Made by a program: the position numbers and the translations under genes | Notes under the pieces: model-generated | Database searches by the model: none | What the model was told of the DNA's origin: nothing | What the model saw: the letters and a program-made list of their open reading frames with translations, nothing else | Origin: CALAZP01 sp964410725 | GTDB lineage: Bacteria > Bacteroidota > Bacteroidia > Chitinophagales > Saprospiraceae | Length of the DNA: 60,501 nucleotides | Assembly: GCA_964410725.1 (NCBI GenBank) | Contig: CAYPID010000011.1 | Location: forward strand, 1 to 60,501 | Direction of reading: 5' to 3' | Shown: positions 44,196-52,915 of the stretch, piece by piece | Layout: the number at the start of each line of letters is the position of its first letter | Position numbering within the stretch: position 1 is the stretch's first letter

Positions 44196-45539
44196 ATGAA
44201 AAAGACCCTAATAAAAAATGCTAAAATAATAAACGAAGGCATTATAAATGAGGGAGACTTATTAATTGTAGGAGACCGAATTGAAAAAATAGCTTCTTCC
44301 ATATCAGAAAATGGAGCAAAAATATTAGATGTAGAGGGTCAATATCTCATGCCTGGAATTATTGATGATCAGGTTCATTTCAGAGAGCCAGGTTTGACCC
44401 ACAAAGCGACTATATACACAGAATCAAAAGCTGCAGTAGCAGGAGGAGTAACCTCATTTATGGAAATGCCCAATACCAAACCACCAGCTTTCACTATTGA
44501 CAGATTAGAAGAGAAATACAAAATTGCTCAGCAAAGTTCTTTAGCAAACTATTCCTTTTTTATGGGCACTTCGAATGATAATTTGGAGGAAATCAAAAAG
44601 GTAAACCCAGAAAAAATATGTGGGGTAAAAATATTTATGGGTTCTAGTACGGGAAACTTATTAGTGGATGATGAAAAAGTTTTGGAGAGAATCTTTAGTG
44701 AAATTCCTTTTTTGATTGCTACACATTGTGAGGATGAGCAAACCATTTTAAGAAATTTGGAGCTGGCAAAAATACAATTTGGAGACCAAATTCCATTTGA
44801 ACAACACCCTATTATTAGGAACGAAGAAGCTTGTTATTTATCTTCCTCCTACGCAATTGGTTTGGCTAAAAAGCATCAAACTAGGTTACATGTATTGCAT
44901 ATTTCGACCGGCAAAGAATTGGAGCTTTTTTCCAATGAAATTCCTTTAGAACAGAAGCGAATTACCTCTGAAGTTTGTGTACACCACCTATCCTTCAATG
45001 AAACAGATTACGCCCGATTGGGAAGTCTTATTAAATGTAATCCTGCAATTAAGTCCAAAGAGGATCAAGATGCCCTCTTGGAGGGTTTATTAGATGACCG
45101 CTTGGATATTATCGCTACTGACCATGCGCCACATACATGGGAAGAAAAGCAAAATTTGTATCTCAACGCTCCCAGTGGTTTGCCACTGATTCAACATCCC
45201 TTAAATATGATGTTGTCCTTCTATCACCGCCAGAAAATATCCTTAGAAAAAATCGTTGAAAAAATGTGTCACGCGCCTGCTACATGTTTTAGAATTAAGG
45301 AAAGAGGTTTTTTGAGAGAGGGTTACTTTGCTGATTTAGCTGTAGTGGATTTGGATAAAAAATGGGTAGTTAATAAAGAAAATTTGTACTACAAATGTGG
45401 TTGGTCTCCTTTAGAAGGGCAATCCCTTCAGGGAAAGGTGACTCATACCATTATCAATGGTCATTTAGCTTATGAAAAAGGAATCTTTGATGAAAGCATG
45501 ACAGGTCAAAGATTACTTTTTAATGCTTCCAATTCTTGA
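44196..45539 (+). CDS. pyrC: Dihydroorotase (class I)
   Basis: 447 residues. It cyclises carbamoyl-aspartate to dihydroorotate. MPGIIDDQVHFREPGLTHK (52-70) is the metal-site segment, in which the first histidine of the usual HxH is Q59 and the second is H61; H177 in IATHCEDE, LHVLHISTG and D309 in IATDHAPH supply the other ligands and the catalytic aspartate. I recall the DDQVHFRE form as common in Bacteroidota, so the enzyme is probably active. The last 20 bases overlap convergent maf. Confidence 0.93.
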   Translation: MKKTLIKNAKIINEGIINEGDLLIVGDRIEKIASSISENGAKILDVEGQYLMPGIIDDQVHFREPGLTHKATIYTESKAAVAGGVTSFMEMPNTKPPAFTIDRLEEKYKIAQQSSLANYSFFMGTSNDNLEEIKKVNPEKICGVKIFMGSSTGNLLVDDEKVLERIFSEIPFLIATHCEDEQTILRNLELAKIQFGDQIPFEQHPIIRNEEACYLSSSYAIGLAKKHQTRLHVLHISTGKELELFSNEIPLEQKRITSEVCVHHLSFNETDYARLGSLIKCNPAIKSKEDQDALLEGLLDDRLDIIATDHAPHTWEEKQNLYLNAPSGLPLIQHPLNMMLSFYHRQKISLEKIVEKMCHAPATCFRIKERGFLREGYFADLAVVDLDKKWVVNKENLYYKCGWSPLEGQSLQGKVTHTIINGHLAYEKGIFDESMTGQRLLFNASNS

Positions 45540-46092
45540 TATTTTGGTATACTTCGTAAACGGGAAGCCCCATGACATTGGAGTGAGTGCCTTCAATTTT
45601 TTCAATTTTACATAATCCTATCCATTCTTGTAGACCGTAGCTTCCCGCCTTATCAAAGGGCTTGTATTTATTGAGATAAAAATTAATTTCTTCGTCTAAT
45701 AGCTTGCCAAAAGATACTCGAGTTATGGCCTTAAAAACCTTTTCTTGTTGGTTTTTGATTAAACAAACCCCAGTAATTACGGTATGAGTCTGGTTGCTTA
45801 AGTTTTTTAAATACTCGAAGGCCATTGCCCTATTATCTGGCTTTCCCAATAACTGCTCATTCCAAATCACTGTGCTGTCTGCAGTAAGGAAAAAAGTATC
45901 ATGAGGAATTTTATGCGGATATCCTTTGGCCTTTTTATGGGCTAAAAAAGTGGCTATATCTTCTAGGGGAAGGTCGTCTGGAAAATTTTCCTCAACGTTA
46001 TTTTTAACGACCTCAACCTCAAATCCAGCTTCTTCTAGTAAATACTTTCTTCTAGGGGATCCCGAGGCCAATATGATTTTAATATTTTCCAT
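45520..46092 (-). CDS. maf: Maf family nucleotide pyrophosphatase
   Basis: 190 residues. IILASGSPRRKYLLEEAGF (5-23) is the phosphate-binding start of Maf/YhdE; LTADSTVIWNEQLLGKP and DKAGSYGLQEWIG are the catalytic and substrate motifs. Maf proteins hydrolyse non-canonical or UTP/dTTP nucleotides and in some bacteria affect septation. Last gene of a three-gene minus-strand operon with kdsC. Confidence 0.95.
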   Translation of the reverse strand: MENIKIILASGSPRRKYLLEEAGFEVEVVKNNVEENFPDDLPLEDIATFLAHKKAKGYPHKIPHDTFFLTADSTVIWNEQLLGKPDNRAMAFEYLKNLSNQTHTVITGVCLIKNQQEKVFKAITRVSFGKLLDEEINFYLNKYKPFDKAGSYGLQEWIGLCKIEKIEGTHSNVMGLPVYEVYQNIKNWKH

Positions 46093-46095
46093 TTT

Positions 46096-46593
46096 TTAAT
46101 GATTTATTAACACCCAATCATTTTTTTCACGAAGTGTCTTTTCAATAATTTCTCTTACACATCCCTGACCTCCGGATAATTGGGTAGTATATCCTGACGC
46201 AGCTAAAGCTTCTGGTATGGCATCTGCTGGAGTGACCGATATTCCGACCAAGTCAAAAATGGGAATATCGATTAAGTCATCCCCCATGTACAGGATTTCT
46301 TCTTTTTTTAGCCCGAATTTATTTTGGAAATCCTCAAGGCAAGGTTTTTTATTTTGAACTCCAGTGTAAATGTCCTGAATGCCAAAATTTGAAAATCTTT
46401 TTACCACACCTGTTGAGGACCCACCGGTAATAATGGCAATTTTGTAATTATGAAATAAAGCAATTTTCAATGCTAGGCCGTCTCTAACATGCATACTTCT
46501 TAAGAGTTCTCCTTGCTCGGTAATCAATATTTTGTTATCGGTAAAGACTCCGTCTACATCAAATACGAATGTGGTAATCTTTTTGAAATCCAT
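46096..46593 (-). CDS. kdsC: KDO-8-phosphate phosphatase (KdsC-type HAD)
   Basis: 165 residues, a C0-type HAD phosphatase without cap. FVFDVDGVFTDNKI (9-22) with D12 and D14 is motif I, ITGGSSTGVVKRF motif II, and YMGDDLIDIPIFDLVG motif III/IV. It removes phosphate from KDO-8-P in lipid A core synthesis. No kdsA, kdsB or kdsD nearby. maf follows after three bases. Confidence 0.92.
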   Translation of the reverse strand: MDFKKITTFVFDVDGVFTDNKILITEQGELLRSMHVRDGLALKIALFHNYKIAIITGGSSTGVVKRFSNFGIQDIYTGVQNKKPCLEDFQNKFGLKKEEILYMGDDLIDIPIFDLVGISVTPADAIPEALAASGYTTQLSGGQGCVREIIEKTLREKNDWVLINH

Positions 46594-46600
46594 AATTATT

Positions 46601-47218
46601 TTAATTATTAAAAAAGCCTAATCTCCACGGTTTACTAAACCGGGAAACTATAAAATGGTTCCTTTGTCCTTCATAGCCTGGTTGGGCAAAAATCAGTAAA
46701 AGATCTTTGGTGAAAATCAGAAGGTTATAATTGGAATCTATTTCTTGAGGTGAAAATGCAGTGGGGGTTGGTGGATTTAATATAATCACCATGAAGTACC
46801 CTCCATAATTAGATTGAGAAAGTAGTGTAAGGGAATTCAAAATAAATAATCTTTGATGGTTGCCATCGAGAATAAAGCAGGAACGAGGCTCGAAATTATG
46901 GTAGGAGCCATTTACTTCCACTATTGATGTATTCGCACTCGCTGAAGCCAAAAATTGTAGCGATTCAGCATGAATCGGATGAAGCAAATATAATTTTATA
47001 GGATTCCAGTATCTAATTATTTTAAATAGTTTTATTTTCGTGCTTTTGGAATAATAATGATTTTTTAATGTGTTGAACACATAAAAATTTTGAGAATTGT
47101 CCATAAATGAATTGAGCAATTCAAATATAAAAGGGGAGTGTATATCAAATATAGTTTTTCCCCTGATCCAAAATTTTATGTTTTCTAAAATTCGATTCAC
47201 GAATAAATTTTTAAGCAT
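46601..47218 (-). pseudogene. Degenerate IHSPF-type SAM methyltransferase homologue
   Basis: An intact 205-codon reading frame. The IHSPF signature (26-30, FDIHSPFIFELL) is the N-terminal hallmark of a Bacteroidota methyltransferase family that is usually about 240-270 residues. The linker after it is short, and where the SAM-binding ELGTSLG-type loop should follow LFKIIRYWNP (64-73) the sequence is LYLLHPIHAES. No glycine-rich motif is present anywhere. It is either a decayed enzyme or a protein with a new role. It overlaps the start of the divergent subtilase: the ATGs share CATG at 47216-47219. kdsC lies seven bases downstream. Confidence 0.6.
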
Positions 47219-48812
47219 GACAAATTTAAGTATTAAAATAGGGACCCTATTACTCTTGGTTGGATCTTTGAATGGTCAAAATGTAGAATTAAGGGATTGG
47301 TTCCATTTGGATTGGGCTACTGATCAAATGCCAGGTGTAAGTACGCAGAAACTATACGAAGAAATTATTCAGGATAAGAAGGGCCAGAAGGTAGTTGTAG
47401 CTGTTTTAGATTCTGGTATAGACTTAAATCACGAAGACCTTTCTGAAGTCAAATGGAGGAATGAAGATGAGGTGATGGGTAATGGAATAGACGATGATGG
47501 TAACGGTTATATTGATGACATATTTGGATGGAGTTTTTTAGGAAATGCCAATGGAGTTAATGTTCAACAAGATAATTTGGAAGCGACTAGAATAATGGGG
47601 CTTTTTAAAGAGCAATTTGATGGAGTGGATGAGGCAGATATCAAAAAGAGGGATTTGCCCAATTATTTGATTTATAAAAGGGCAGTTGAAGAGGTAGAGT
47701 CTAGTTCAAAAGAAGCTGAGGAGAATTTCGGATTTTATGGGATGCTAACTGAAGCCATAGAAAAATTGAAATTAGAGTTGGGAAAGGATGAGGTTACAAA
47801 GGAAGATTTGGAAAATTTGAACTCAAATGATCCAATGATTCAATCCATTTCTACCATGTTAGTCAATATTTTCAATCAAGGGATGACTTTCGACCAGATT
47901 GAAGGAGAATTGTCTCAGGCTTATGAATATTTTGAAACTCAAGTTAAGTTTTGGTATAATCCAAATTTTAATTCTCGGTCTATTGTTGGAGATGATATCA
48001 ATAACAAAAAGGAAAAGCTATATGGCAATAATGATTTTCAGGGACCGGATGCTCACCATGGGACTCATGTGGCGGGTATAATAGGTGCACAAAGAGGTAA
48101 CGGCATCGGGTTAGATGGTGTTGCCAATAATGTTGCTATCATGTCAGTAAGGGTGGTTCCAGACGGTGATGAAAGGGATAAGGATGTGGCCAATGCCATT
48201 CGCTACGCTGTTGATAATGGTGCTAAGGTAATCAATATGAGTTTTGGTAAGGGCTTTTCACCTTATAAGCAGGTGGTGGATAAAGCCATAAGATACGCTG
48301 TAAGAAAAGATGTGGTTTTAATTCATGCAGCGGGTAACGAAGGAAAGGAAAACAATTTTTCCAATAATTTCCCTAATGATAAATATAATAAAAAGGGACT
48401 TTTTGGCAAATCCTACGCAAACTCTTGGTTGGAGGTAGGAGCTTTGGCTCCGAATAGCGATACTCAATTGGCAGCTTCGTTTTCTAATTACAGTCGAGAA
48501 TGGGTCGATGTATTTGCTCCAGGTCAAGAAATTTACTCGAGTACTCCTGATAATAATTATGAAATGTTACAAGGCACCAGTATGGCTGCACCTATGGTGG
48601 CAGGTGTTGCCGCATTACTTAGGTCTTATTTCCCCAAGTTAAAGGCAAGGGAAATCAAAAAAATAATTATGGATTCTGCCACGCGAATTGACCAAATGGT
48701 AATCAAACCGGGAACATCAGAAGAAGAAGTTAATTTTTCAGATTTAAGTGTTACGGGAGGTATTGTTAATGCCTATGAAGCATTCAAATTAGCTGAAAAG
48801 ATGAATCGTTAA
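47217..48812 (+). CDS. Secreted S8 family serine peptidase (subtilase)
   Basis: 531 residues from the ATG at 47217, chosen because a signal peptide (about 1-20, LLLLVGSLNGQ) starts there; an upstream start at 47097 would place 40 polar residues before it. The catalytic triad is D65 in VAVLDSGIDLNHEDL, H281 in HHGTHVAGIIG and S455 in GTSMAAPMVAG, with the oxyanion asparagine in HAAGNEGKENN. About 150 residues (roughly 115-265), mostly helical, are inserted between D and H. No type IX sorting domain is present at the C-terminus. The stop shares TTAA with convergent DUF721. Confidence 0.95.
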   Translation: MTNLSIKIGTLLLLVGSLNGQNVELRDWFHLDWATDQMPGVSTQKLYEEIIQDKKGQKVVVAVLDSGIDLNHEDLSEVKWRNEDEVMGNGIDDDGNGYIDDIFGWSFLGNANGVNVQQDNLEATRIMGLFKEQFDGVDEADIKKRDLPNYLIYKRAVEEVESSSKEAEENFGFYGMLTEAIEKLKLELGKDEVTKEDLENLNSNDPMIQSISTMLVNIFNQGMTFDQIEGELSQAYEYFETQVKFWYNPNFNSRSIVGDDINNKKEKLYGNNDFQGPDAHHGTHVAGIIGAQRGNGIGLDGVANNVAIMSVRVVPDGDERDKDVANAIRYAVDNGAKVINMSFGKGFSPYKQVVDKAIRYAVRKDVVLIHAAGNEGKENNFSNNFPNDKYNKKGLFGKSYANSWLEVGALAPNSDTQLAASFSNYSREWVDVFAPGQEIYSSTPDNNYEMLQGTSMAAPMVAGVAALLRSYFPKLKAREIKKIIMDSATRIDQMVIKPGTSEEEVNFSDLSVTGGIVNAYEAFKLAEKMNR

Positions 48813-49087
48813 AAGATATCTATTTGTTGTATTAGCTCTTTTCCCAGCCTTTCGTTTAGGATTTTTTTCATTTTTTCTTTTCCTACGGATAATTCGTGGC
48901 GCAAAGGAGCTGATATGATTTTTAACCGCAATCTGCCTTGATCAAATTTAATAGATTCAGTATTTTGGTTAATCGTTTTTCCAAAAACTTCTTGATATAT
49001 TTTTTTTATTGCCACCTCATGAACTTTGGCTCGATACTTAAAAGATTCTAAAAGTAATCGAGTCACCTCTTTCATTGATTTTTCCAT
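48809..49087 (-). CDS. DUF721 (DciA-like) protein
   Basis: 92 residues. The MKEVTRLLLESFKYRAKVHE start and the LRLKIISAPLRHELSVGKEKM strand-helix match DUF721, the family including DciA, which helps load replicative helicase DnaB in many bacteria that lack DnaC. It lies two bases after recF on the same strand, a neighbourhood often seen for this family. Function as a helicase loader is inferred. Confidence 0.85.
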   Translation of the reverse strand: MEKSMKEVTRLLLESFKYRAKVHEVAIKKIYQEVFGKTINQNTESIKFDQGRLRLKIISAPLRHELSVGKEKMKKILNERLGKELIQQIDIF

Positions 49088-49089
49088 AT

Positions 49090-50196
49090 TTAATTTAATT
49101 TGACAGCCATTCCTTTGTTTACTTGATACTTAACCGATTCCTGGGAGGTAAATTGAAGGACGGAATCTACTCTTTTTTCATCGGTATCTGTGATAAAAAC
49201 CTGGCCAATATTGCGATCGCCCAAAAATGAAATTAAATTGGAAACTCGACTATGATCGAGTTTGTCGAAAATATCATCTAGGAGCAGTAACGGTTTTTCA
49301 TGTTGTGCGGTTCTAATCACCTCGTATTGTGCAAGTTTTAATGAAATTACAAACGTCTTTAGTTGTCCTTGGGATCCAAATTTTTTTAAAGGCTGTTCTT
49401 TCATGCTAAATATCAAATCATCTCTATGAGGTCCTGATGAAGACCGCTGTAATATTAAATCCTTTTTTCTATTGCTCTCCATTATTTGTAAAAATTCCTT
49501 TTGGTGCATAGGAGATTCATATTGAATAAAAGGACTTTCTTGATGATTAGAAAGTACTTCGTAAATCTTCTGGAAAGTTTCCCATAATTGAATGGTGAAT
49601 TCCTTTCTTCTTTCATGAAGATAAATGGCAGGCCCCTCCATTTGTTGGTCGTATATTTTTAATAATTTAATTTTTTCAGAATCATCAATATTCGACCTTT
49701 TTAATAGACTGTTTCTTTGTTTGAGGACCTTCTCATAGGTCATAAGATTTGTCAAGTATTGTTGATCAAGCTGTGCAATAGTTTGATCGATTAATCGCCT
49801 GCGATCCTCGCTGCCCCCAATTACCAGTTGGGTGTCGTCTGGGGCAATAAATACAACTGGAAATTGACCTATATGCTCAGCTAGTTTGCCGTAAGGCAGG
49901 TCATTTTTCTCAAATATTTTTTTTCCACCGCTTTTAAACTTAGATACTATCTTGAAAAAATCATTTTTCTTTTCAAAAACAGCCTCCAGACGGAAAAAAT
50001 CTTCCCCTTGCCTTATGAGCTGTTTGTCTAAAATGGAAAATCTACTTTTGGTTGTACAGGTGAAATAAATGGCATCCAATAGATTGGTTTTTCCCATCCC
50101 ATTTAAACCAACGAAACACGTAAACCCAATGGCAGGTGTAATTGTTTGATTGGTGTAATTCTTGAAATTCGCTAGTTGAATGGAATGTAACAACAC
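49090..50196 (-). CDS. recF: DNA replication and repair protein RecF
   Basis: 368 residues. An SMC-like ATPase that binds single-strand gaps and with RecO and RecR loads RecA. Walker A is CFVGLNGMGKTNLLDAIYF; PDDTQLVIGGSEDRRRLID and the signature RSSSGPHRDDLIF are typical, and Walker B is LLLLDDIFDKLD near the end. First gene of the recF-DUF721 pair. Divergent from pdhA with 80 bases between. Confidence 0.96.
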   Translation of the reverse strand: MLLHSIQLANFKNYTNQTITPAIGFTCFVGLNGMGKTNLLDAIYFTCTTKSRFSILDKQLIRQGEDFFRLEAVFEKKNDFFKIVSKFKSGGKKIFEKNDLPYGKLAEHIGQFPVVFIAPDDTQLVIGGSEDRRRLIDQTIAQLDQQYLTNLMTYEKVLKQRNSLLKRSNIDDSEKIKLLKIYDQQMEGPAIYLHERRKEFTIQLWETFQKIYEVLSNHQESPFIQYESPMHQKEFLQIMESNRKKDLILQRSSSGPHRDDLIFSMKEQPLKKFGSQGQLKTFVISLKLAQYEVIRTAQHEKPLLLLDDIFDKLDHSRVSNLISFLGDRNIGQVFITDTDEKRVDSVLQFTSQESVKYQVNKGMAVKLN

Positions 50197-50227
50197 TATT
50201 TAATAGGATAAAATTTAATTTTTGGAT

Positions 50228-50235
50228 TATTTTTG
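50228..50235 (+). promoter_or_regulatory. Candidate -7 box TATTTTTG before pdhA
   Basis: Exact TAnnTTTG match, 41 bases before the GTG start at 50277 in the recF-pdhA divergent gap. No properly spaced TTG is present. Confidence 0.3.
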
Positions 50236-50276
50236 CACCGAAAAGAAAAATCTAATCAAAACTAAAATAAATTATT

Positions 50277-51308
50277 GTGGTTGAGAAAAAGAAATCTACT
50301 GGGTCTAGGTCTAAGACTTCCACTAAGTTTGATAAAGACACCTACCTAAAGTGGTACACCTTAATGTTTAAGATTAGGAAATTTGAGGAATCCGCTTTAA
50401 TGATGTATGGTCAACAAAAAATTAGAGGTTTCTGTCATGTTTATATAGGTCAGGAGGCTGTAGCTGCTGGAATCGAATCGGTAATTACGAAAGATGATTC
50501 TGTGGTTACTGGATATCGACAACACGGTACTGCTATTGCTAGAGGTGCTGATATTAACGCTTGTATGGCGGAGCTTTTTGGAAAGGAAACAGGGATTGTG
50601 AAGGGAAAAGGAGGGTCTATGCATTTCTTTGACAAGGCCAACAATTATTACGGTGGTAATGGGATTGTCGGGGCTCAGATTCCCATTGGAACAGGAATTG
50701 GATTTGCGGAAAAATATAAGGGTACTAAGAATTTATCCGTAACCATGTTTGGGGACGGTGCTGTTCGACAAGGGGCTCTTCACGAATCTTTTAATATGGC
50801 GGCGACCTGGAAACTCCCAGTGCTCTATATATGCGAAAATAATGGGTACGCTATGGGTACCTCAGTAGAAAGGACAAGTAATGTTACTGATATTTACAAA
50901 CTTGGTCTTGGATACGATATTCCTAGTGAACCTGTTGATGGTATGAATCCCGAAAGTGTTCATGAAGCAGTTGCTAAAGCTGCCGCTCATATTAGAGCTG
51001 GTAATGGTCCTTATTTTTTAGAAATAAGGACATATAGATACAAGGGCCATTCAGTTTCAGATCCTGCTAAGTACAGGCCGAAAGAAGAAGTAGAAGAATA
51101 CAAATTGAAAGATCCGGTCAAGGTTACTGAAGCAAAAATATTAAAAGAAAAATACGCTACTGTTGAGGAAATCAACAGCATCAAAAAGGAAATTAAATTG
51201 AGTATAGATCAAGCCTTGGCGTTTGCCAATGATAGCAATTACCCTGACCCTGCAGAACTCTACACGGATAATTATATGCAAACTGATTATCCTTTTATTA
51301 TGGACTAA
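50277..51308 (+). CDS. pdhA: Pyruvate dehydrogenase E1 component, alpha subunit
   Basis: 343 residues from the GTG at 50277; no better ATG precedes the conserved region. It is the thiamine diphosphate-binding subunit that decarboxylates pyruvate. The TPP motif is GDGAVRQGALHESFNMAATWKLPVLYICENN in segments (GDG to NN, about 160-190); the phosphorylation-loop region YRYKGHSVSDPAKYR is intact. The beta subunit, E2 and E3 genes do not follow; they must be elsewhere. A branched-chain 2-oxoacid role is possible but less likely. Confidence 0.9.
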   Translation: MVEKKKSTGSRSKTSTKFDKDTYLKWYTLMFKIRKFEESALMMYGQQKIRGFCHVYIGQEAVAAGIESVITKDDSVVTGYRQHGTAIARGADINACMAELFGKETGIVKGKGGSMHFFDKANNYYGGNGIVGAQIPIGTGIGFAEKYKGTKNLSVTMFGDGAVRQGALHESFNMAATWKLPVLYICENNGYAMGTSVERTSNVTDIYKLGLGYDIPSEPVDGMNPESVHEAVAKAAAHIRAGNGPYFLEIRTYRYKGHSVSDPAKYRPKEEVEEYKLKDPVKVTEAKILKEKYATVEEINSIKKEIKLSIDQALAFANDSNYPDPAELYTDNYMQTDYPFIMD

Positions 51309-51359
51309 TTAATTTTTGTTTATTTTCGCACAGTTTTTTAAAATAAACATCCATCTTAA

Positions 51360-52046
51360 ATGGCAAAAAGAAATAAAAAGCATAAAGTAGAAGACGATAC
51401 GTTAGTTGATATCGTTCAGGTAAGAGATTCTGCCCAGGATTTTTTGGAGGATAATCAAAATTTAGTTTTCGGAATTTTGGTTGGAGTTGTACTTGTTATT
51501 GGGGGATTCATAGGTTACAAAAATTTTTATCAAAAACCTAGAAACGCTGAAGCCATGGTACAGATGTATCAGGCTCAATTTCAATTCGAAAGGGATTCTT
51601 TTGCCAAAGCACTGACTAATCCAGGTGGTGGATATAGTGGATTTCTTGATATTATCAATAATTACGGTGGTACGGCCTCTGCTAATTCTGCGAAGTATTA
51701 CGCTGGAATTTCCTACTTGTATTTAGGGAATTATAATGAAGCTATTGATTATTTAAAAGATTTTTCACCTAAAGGATCGCTAACTCCAGCTATGAAATAT
51801 GGTGCCCTAGGTGATGCTTATGCAGAATTAGGAGATTTCGATACTGCTGAAAATTATTACGAAGATGCAGCGGATGCGGTAGATAATGATTTGATTACTC
51901 CGTATTATCTGCTGAAAGCGGCTATGATCAATGAGAAAAATGGGGATATAGAAAGCGCTTCCAAATATCTTTCAAAAATTGAAACTGATTACCCAGAATC
52001 CAACGAGTACAATACTGCTGTTAAATACTTGAGTAAGTTAAATTAA
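51360..52046 (+). CDS. Membrane-anchored tetratricopeptide repeat protein
   Basis: 228 residues. A charged N-terminus (MAKRNKKHKVEDD) precedes one membrane helix (about 38-58, VFGILVGVVLVIGGFIGY) and then TPR helices (about 70-228; YYAGISYLYLGNYNEAIDYL, YGALGDAYAELGDFDTAENY). The layout resembles YfgM, a SecYEG-associated periplasmic chaperone. Its stop overlaps the ribH start by one base (TAATG), so they form an operon, a pairing I recall in other Bacteroidota. TATTTTCG at 51321-51328 is a weak promoter candidate. Confidence 0.82.
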   Translation: MAKRNKKHKVEDDTLVDIVQVRDSAQDFLEDNQNLVFGILVGVVLVIGGFIGYKNFYQKPRNAEAMVQMYQAQFQFERDSFAKALTNPGGGYSGFLDIINNYGGTASANSAKYYAGISYLYLGNYNEAIDYLKDFSPKGSLTPAMKYGALGDAYAELGDFDTAENYYEDAADAVDNDLITPYYLLKAAMINEKNGDIESASKYLSKIETDYPESNEYNTAVKYLSKLN

Positions 52047-52567
52047 TGTCCACTTCTCGCATAAAAAAGGCTAGCAGTCATACTGGTAATGAGGTTATTG
52101 CTGATATTCATTCCATTAAGGTTGGAATTGTTCAATCTCAATGGAATGAAGAAATCACCAATAAGCTGCTGGAAGGTGCGAAAGAAACCCTTTTAAAGAA
52201 GGGAGTTTTAATGGACAACTTATTCGTTCATCAAGTCCCCGGTGCTTTTGAACTTCCTTTAGGTGCCAAGTTCCTTTTAAATCATGTCAAATTAGATGCA
52301 GTAATCTGCTTAGGATGCGTAATAAAGGGGCATACTGATCATGATAAATATATCAATCATGCAGTTGCTAATGGAATTACACAACTAGGACTCCTTTCCA
52401 ACATTCCAATTATTTATGGGGTCCTGACACCCAACAATGAAGAGCAAGCTTTGGAGAGGGCTGGTGGTTTGGAGGGCAACAAAGGGGCAGAGGCTGCACA
52501 AACAGCTTTAAGTATGATACAATTAAAGAAAAATCTTAATCCCGAAAAAAAATCAATTGGGTATTAA
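52046..52567 (+). CDS. ribH: 6,7-dimethyl-8-ribityllumazine synthase
   Basis: 173 residues. It condenses 5-amino-6-ribitylaminouracil with dihydroxybutanone phosphate in the penultimate step of riboflavin synthesis. VGIVQSQWNEEIT (27-39), VPGAFELPLGAK (67-78), LGCVIKGHTDHDKYI (with the catalytic histidine) and the NEEQALERAGG end are characteristic. No FMN riboswitch precedes it; other rib genes are not in the window. Confidence 0.96.
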   Translation: MSTSRIKKASSHTGNEVIADIHSIKVGIVQSQWNEEITNKLLEGAKETLLKKGVLMDNLFVHQVPGAFELPLGAKFLLNHVKLDAVICLGCVIKGHTDHDKYINHAVANGITQLGLLSNIPIIYGVLTPNNEEQALERAGGLEGNKGAEAAQTALSMIQLKKNLNPEKKSIGY

Positions 52568-52574
52568 TTAATCC

Positions 52575-52700
52575 TTAGCAGTTCCTCGAAATTTTTTCTG
52601 ATAAATTTAAGTCCGCCAATAATCTAGATAAATTAATTTCATTTAATCTGGCTTTGTATTCAATTAGATGAATAATATTGGAGTTTAATACCTTTTTCAT
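52575..52700 (-). CDS. Possible 41-residue small protein or gene remnant
   Basis: ATG at 52700 to TAA at 52575. The product starts MKKVLNSNIIHLIEYKARLN and ends in DLNLSEKISRNC, an amphipathic helical pattern without recognised family. There is no matching promoter box close by. It may be the end of a decayed gene rather than a functional one. Confidence 0.25.
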   Translation of the reverse strand: MKKVLNSNIIHLIEYKARLNEINLSRLLADLNLSEKISRNC

Positions 52701-52803
52701 TGGTTATAAAATTGCCAAAACGGAAGTCAGGGATGTTTTGACTCCCATAAAGATATAAATAAGGATGCTGCTACAGTTCGGTAATCCCCTTGTCCTGTTT
52801 TGG

Positions 52804-52822
52804 AATTTTACACTGTAAAATT
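52804..52822. promoter_or_regulatory. Perfect 19-base palindrome in the gap
   Basis: AATTTTACA and TGTAAAATT flank a single C: nine perfectly complementary bases on each side. This is the shape of a dimeric repressor site, but neither adjacent gene starts here, so it is not placed like a normal operator. It could also be a weak bidirectional terminator or chance. Confidence 0.35.
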
Positions 52823-52915
52823 GAGGCCCGCCCTAGTTGTATCAAATCAAACCTTAATTTAATAAGCGTTGAGACAAAACTGGTTTTGACCTCCGTTTGG
52901 CAGACCAAAATTAGT

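Larger units (their letters stand above)
52568..52915. other. 348-base gap with a palindrome and a possible relic frame
   Basis: The only gap above 300 bases. It lies between convergent ribH and the YihY gene. It contains a perfect 19-base palindrome at 52804-52822 and a 41-codon minus-strand frame at 52700-52575. No tRNA, known riboswitch or GC-rich terminator is seen. It could be the remains of a lost gene. Confidence 0.6.

Noticed and set aside
47097..47216. 40-residue extension of the subtilase
   Set aside because: It would place polar residues before a good signal peptide; ATG at 47217 is the natural start.
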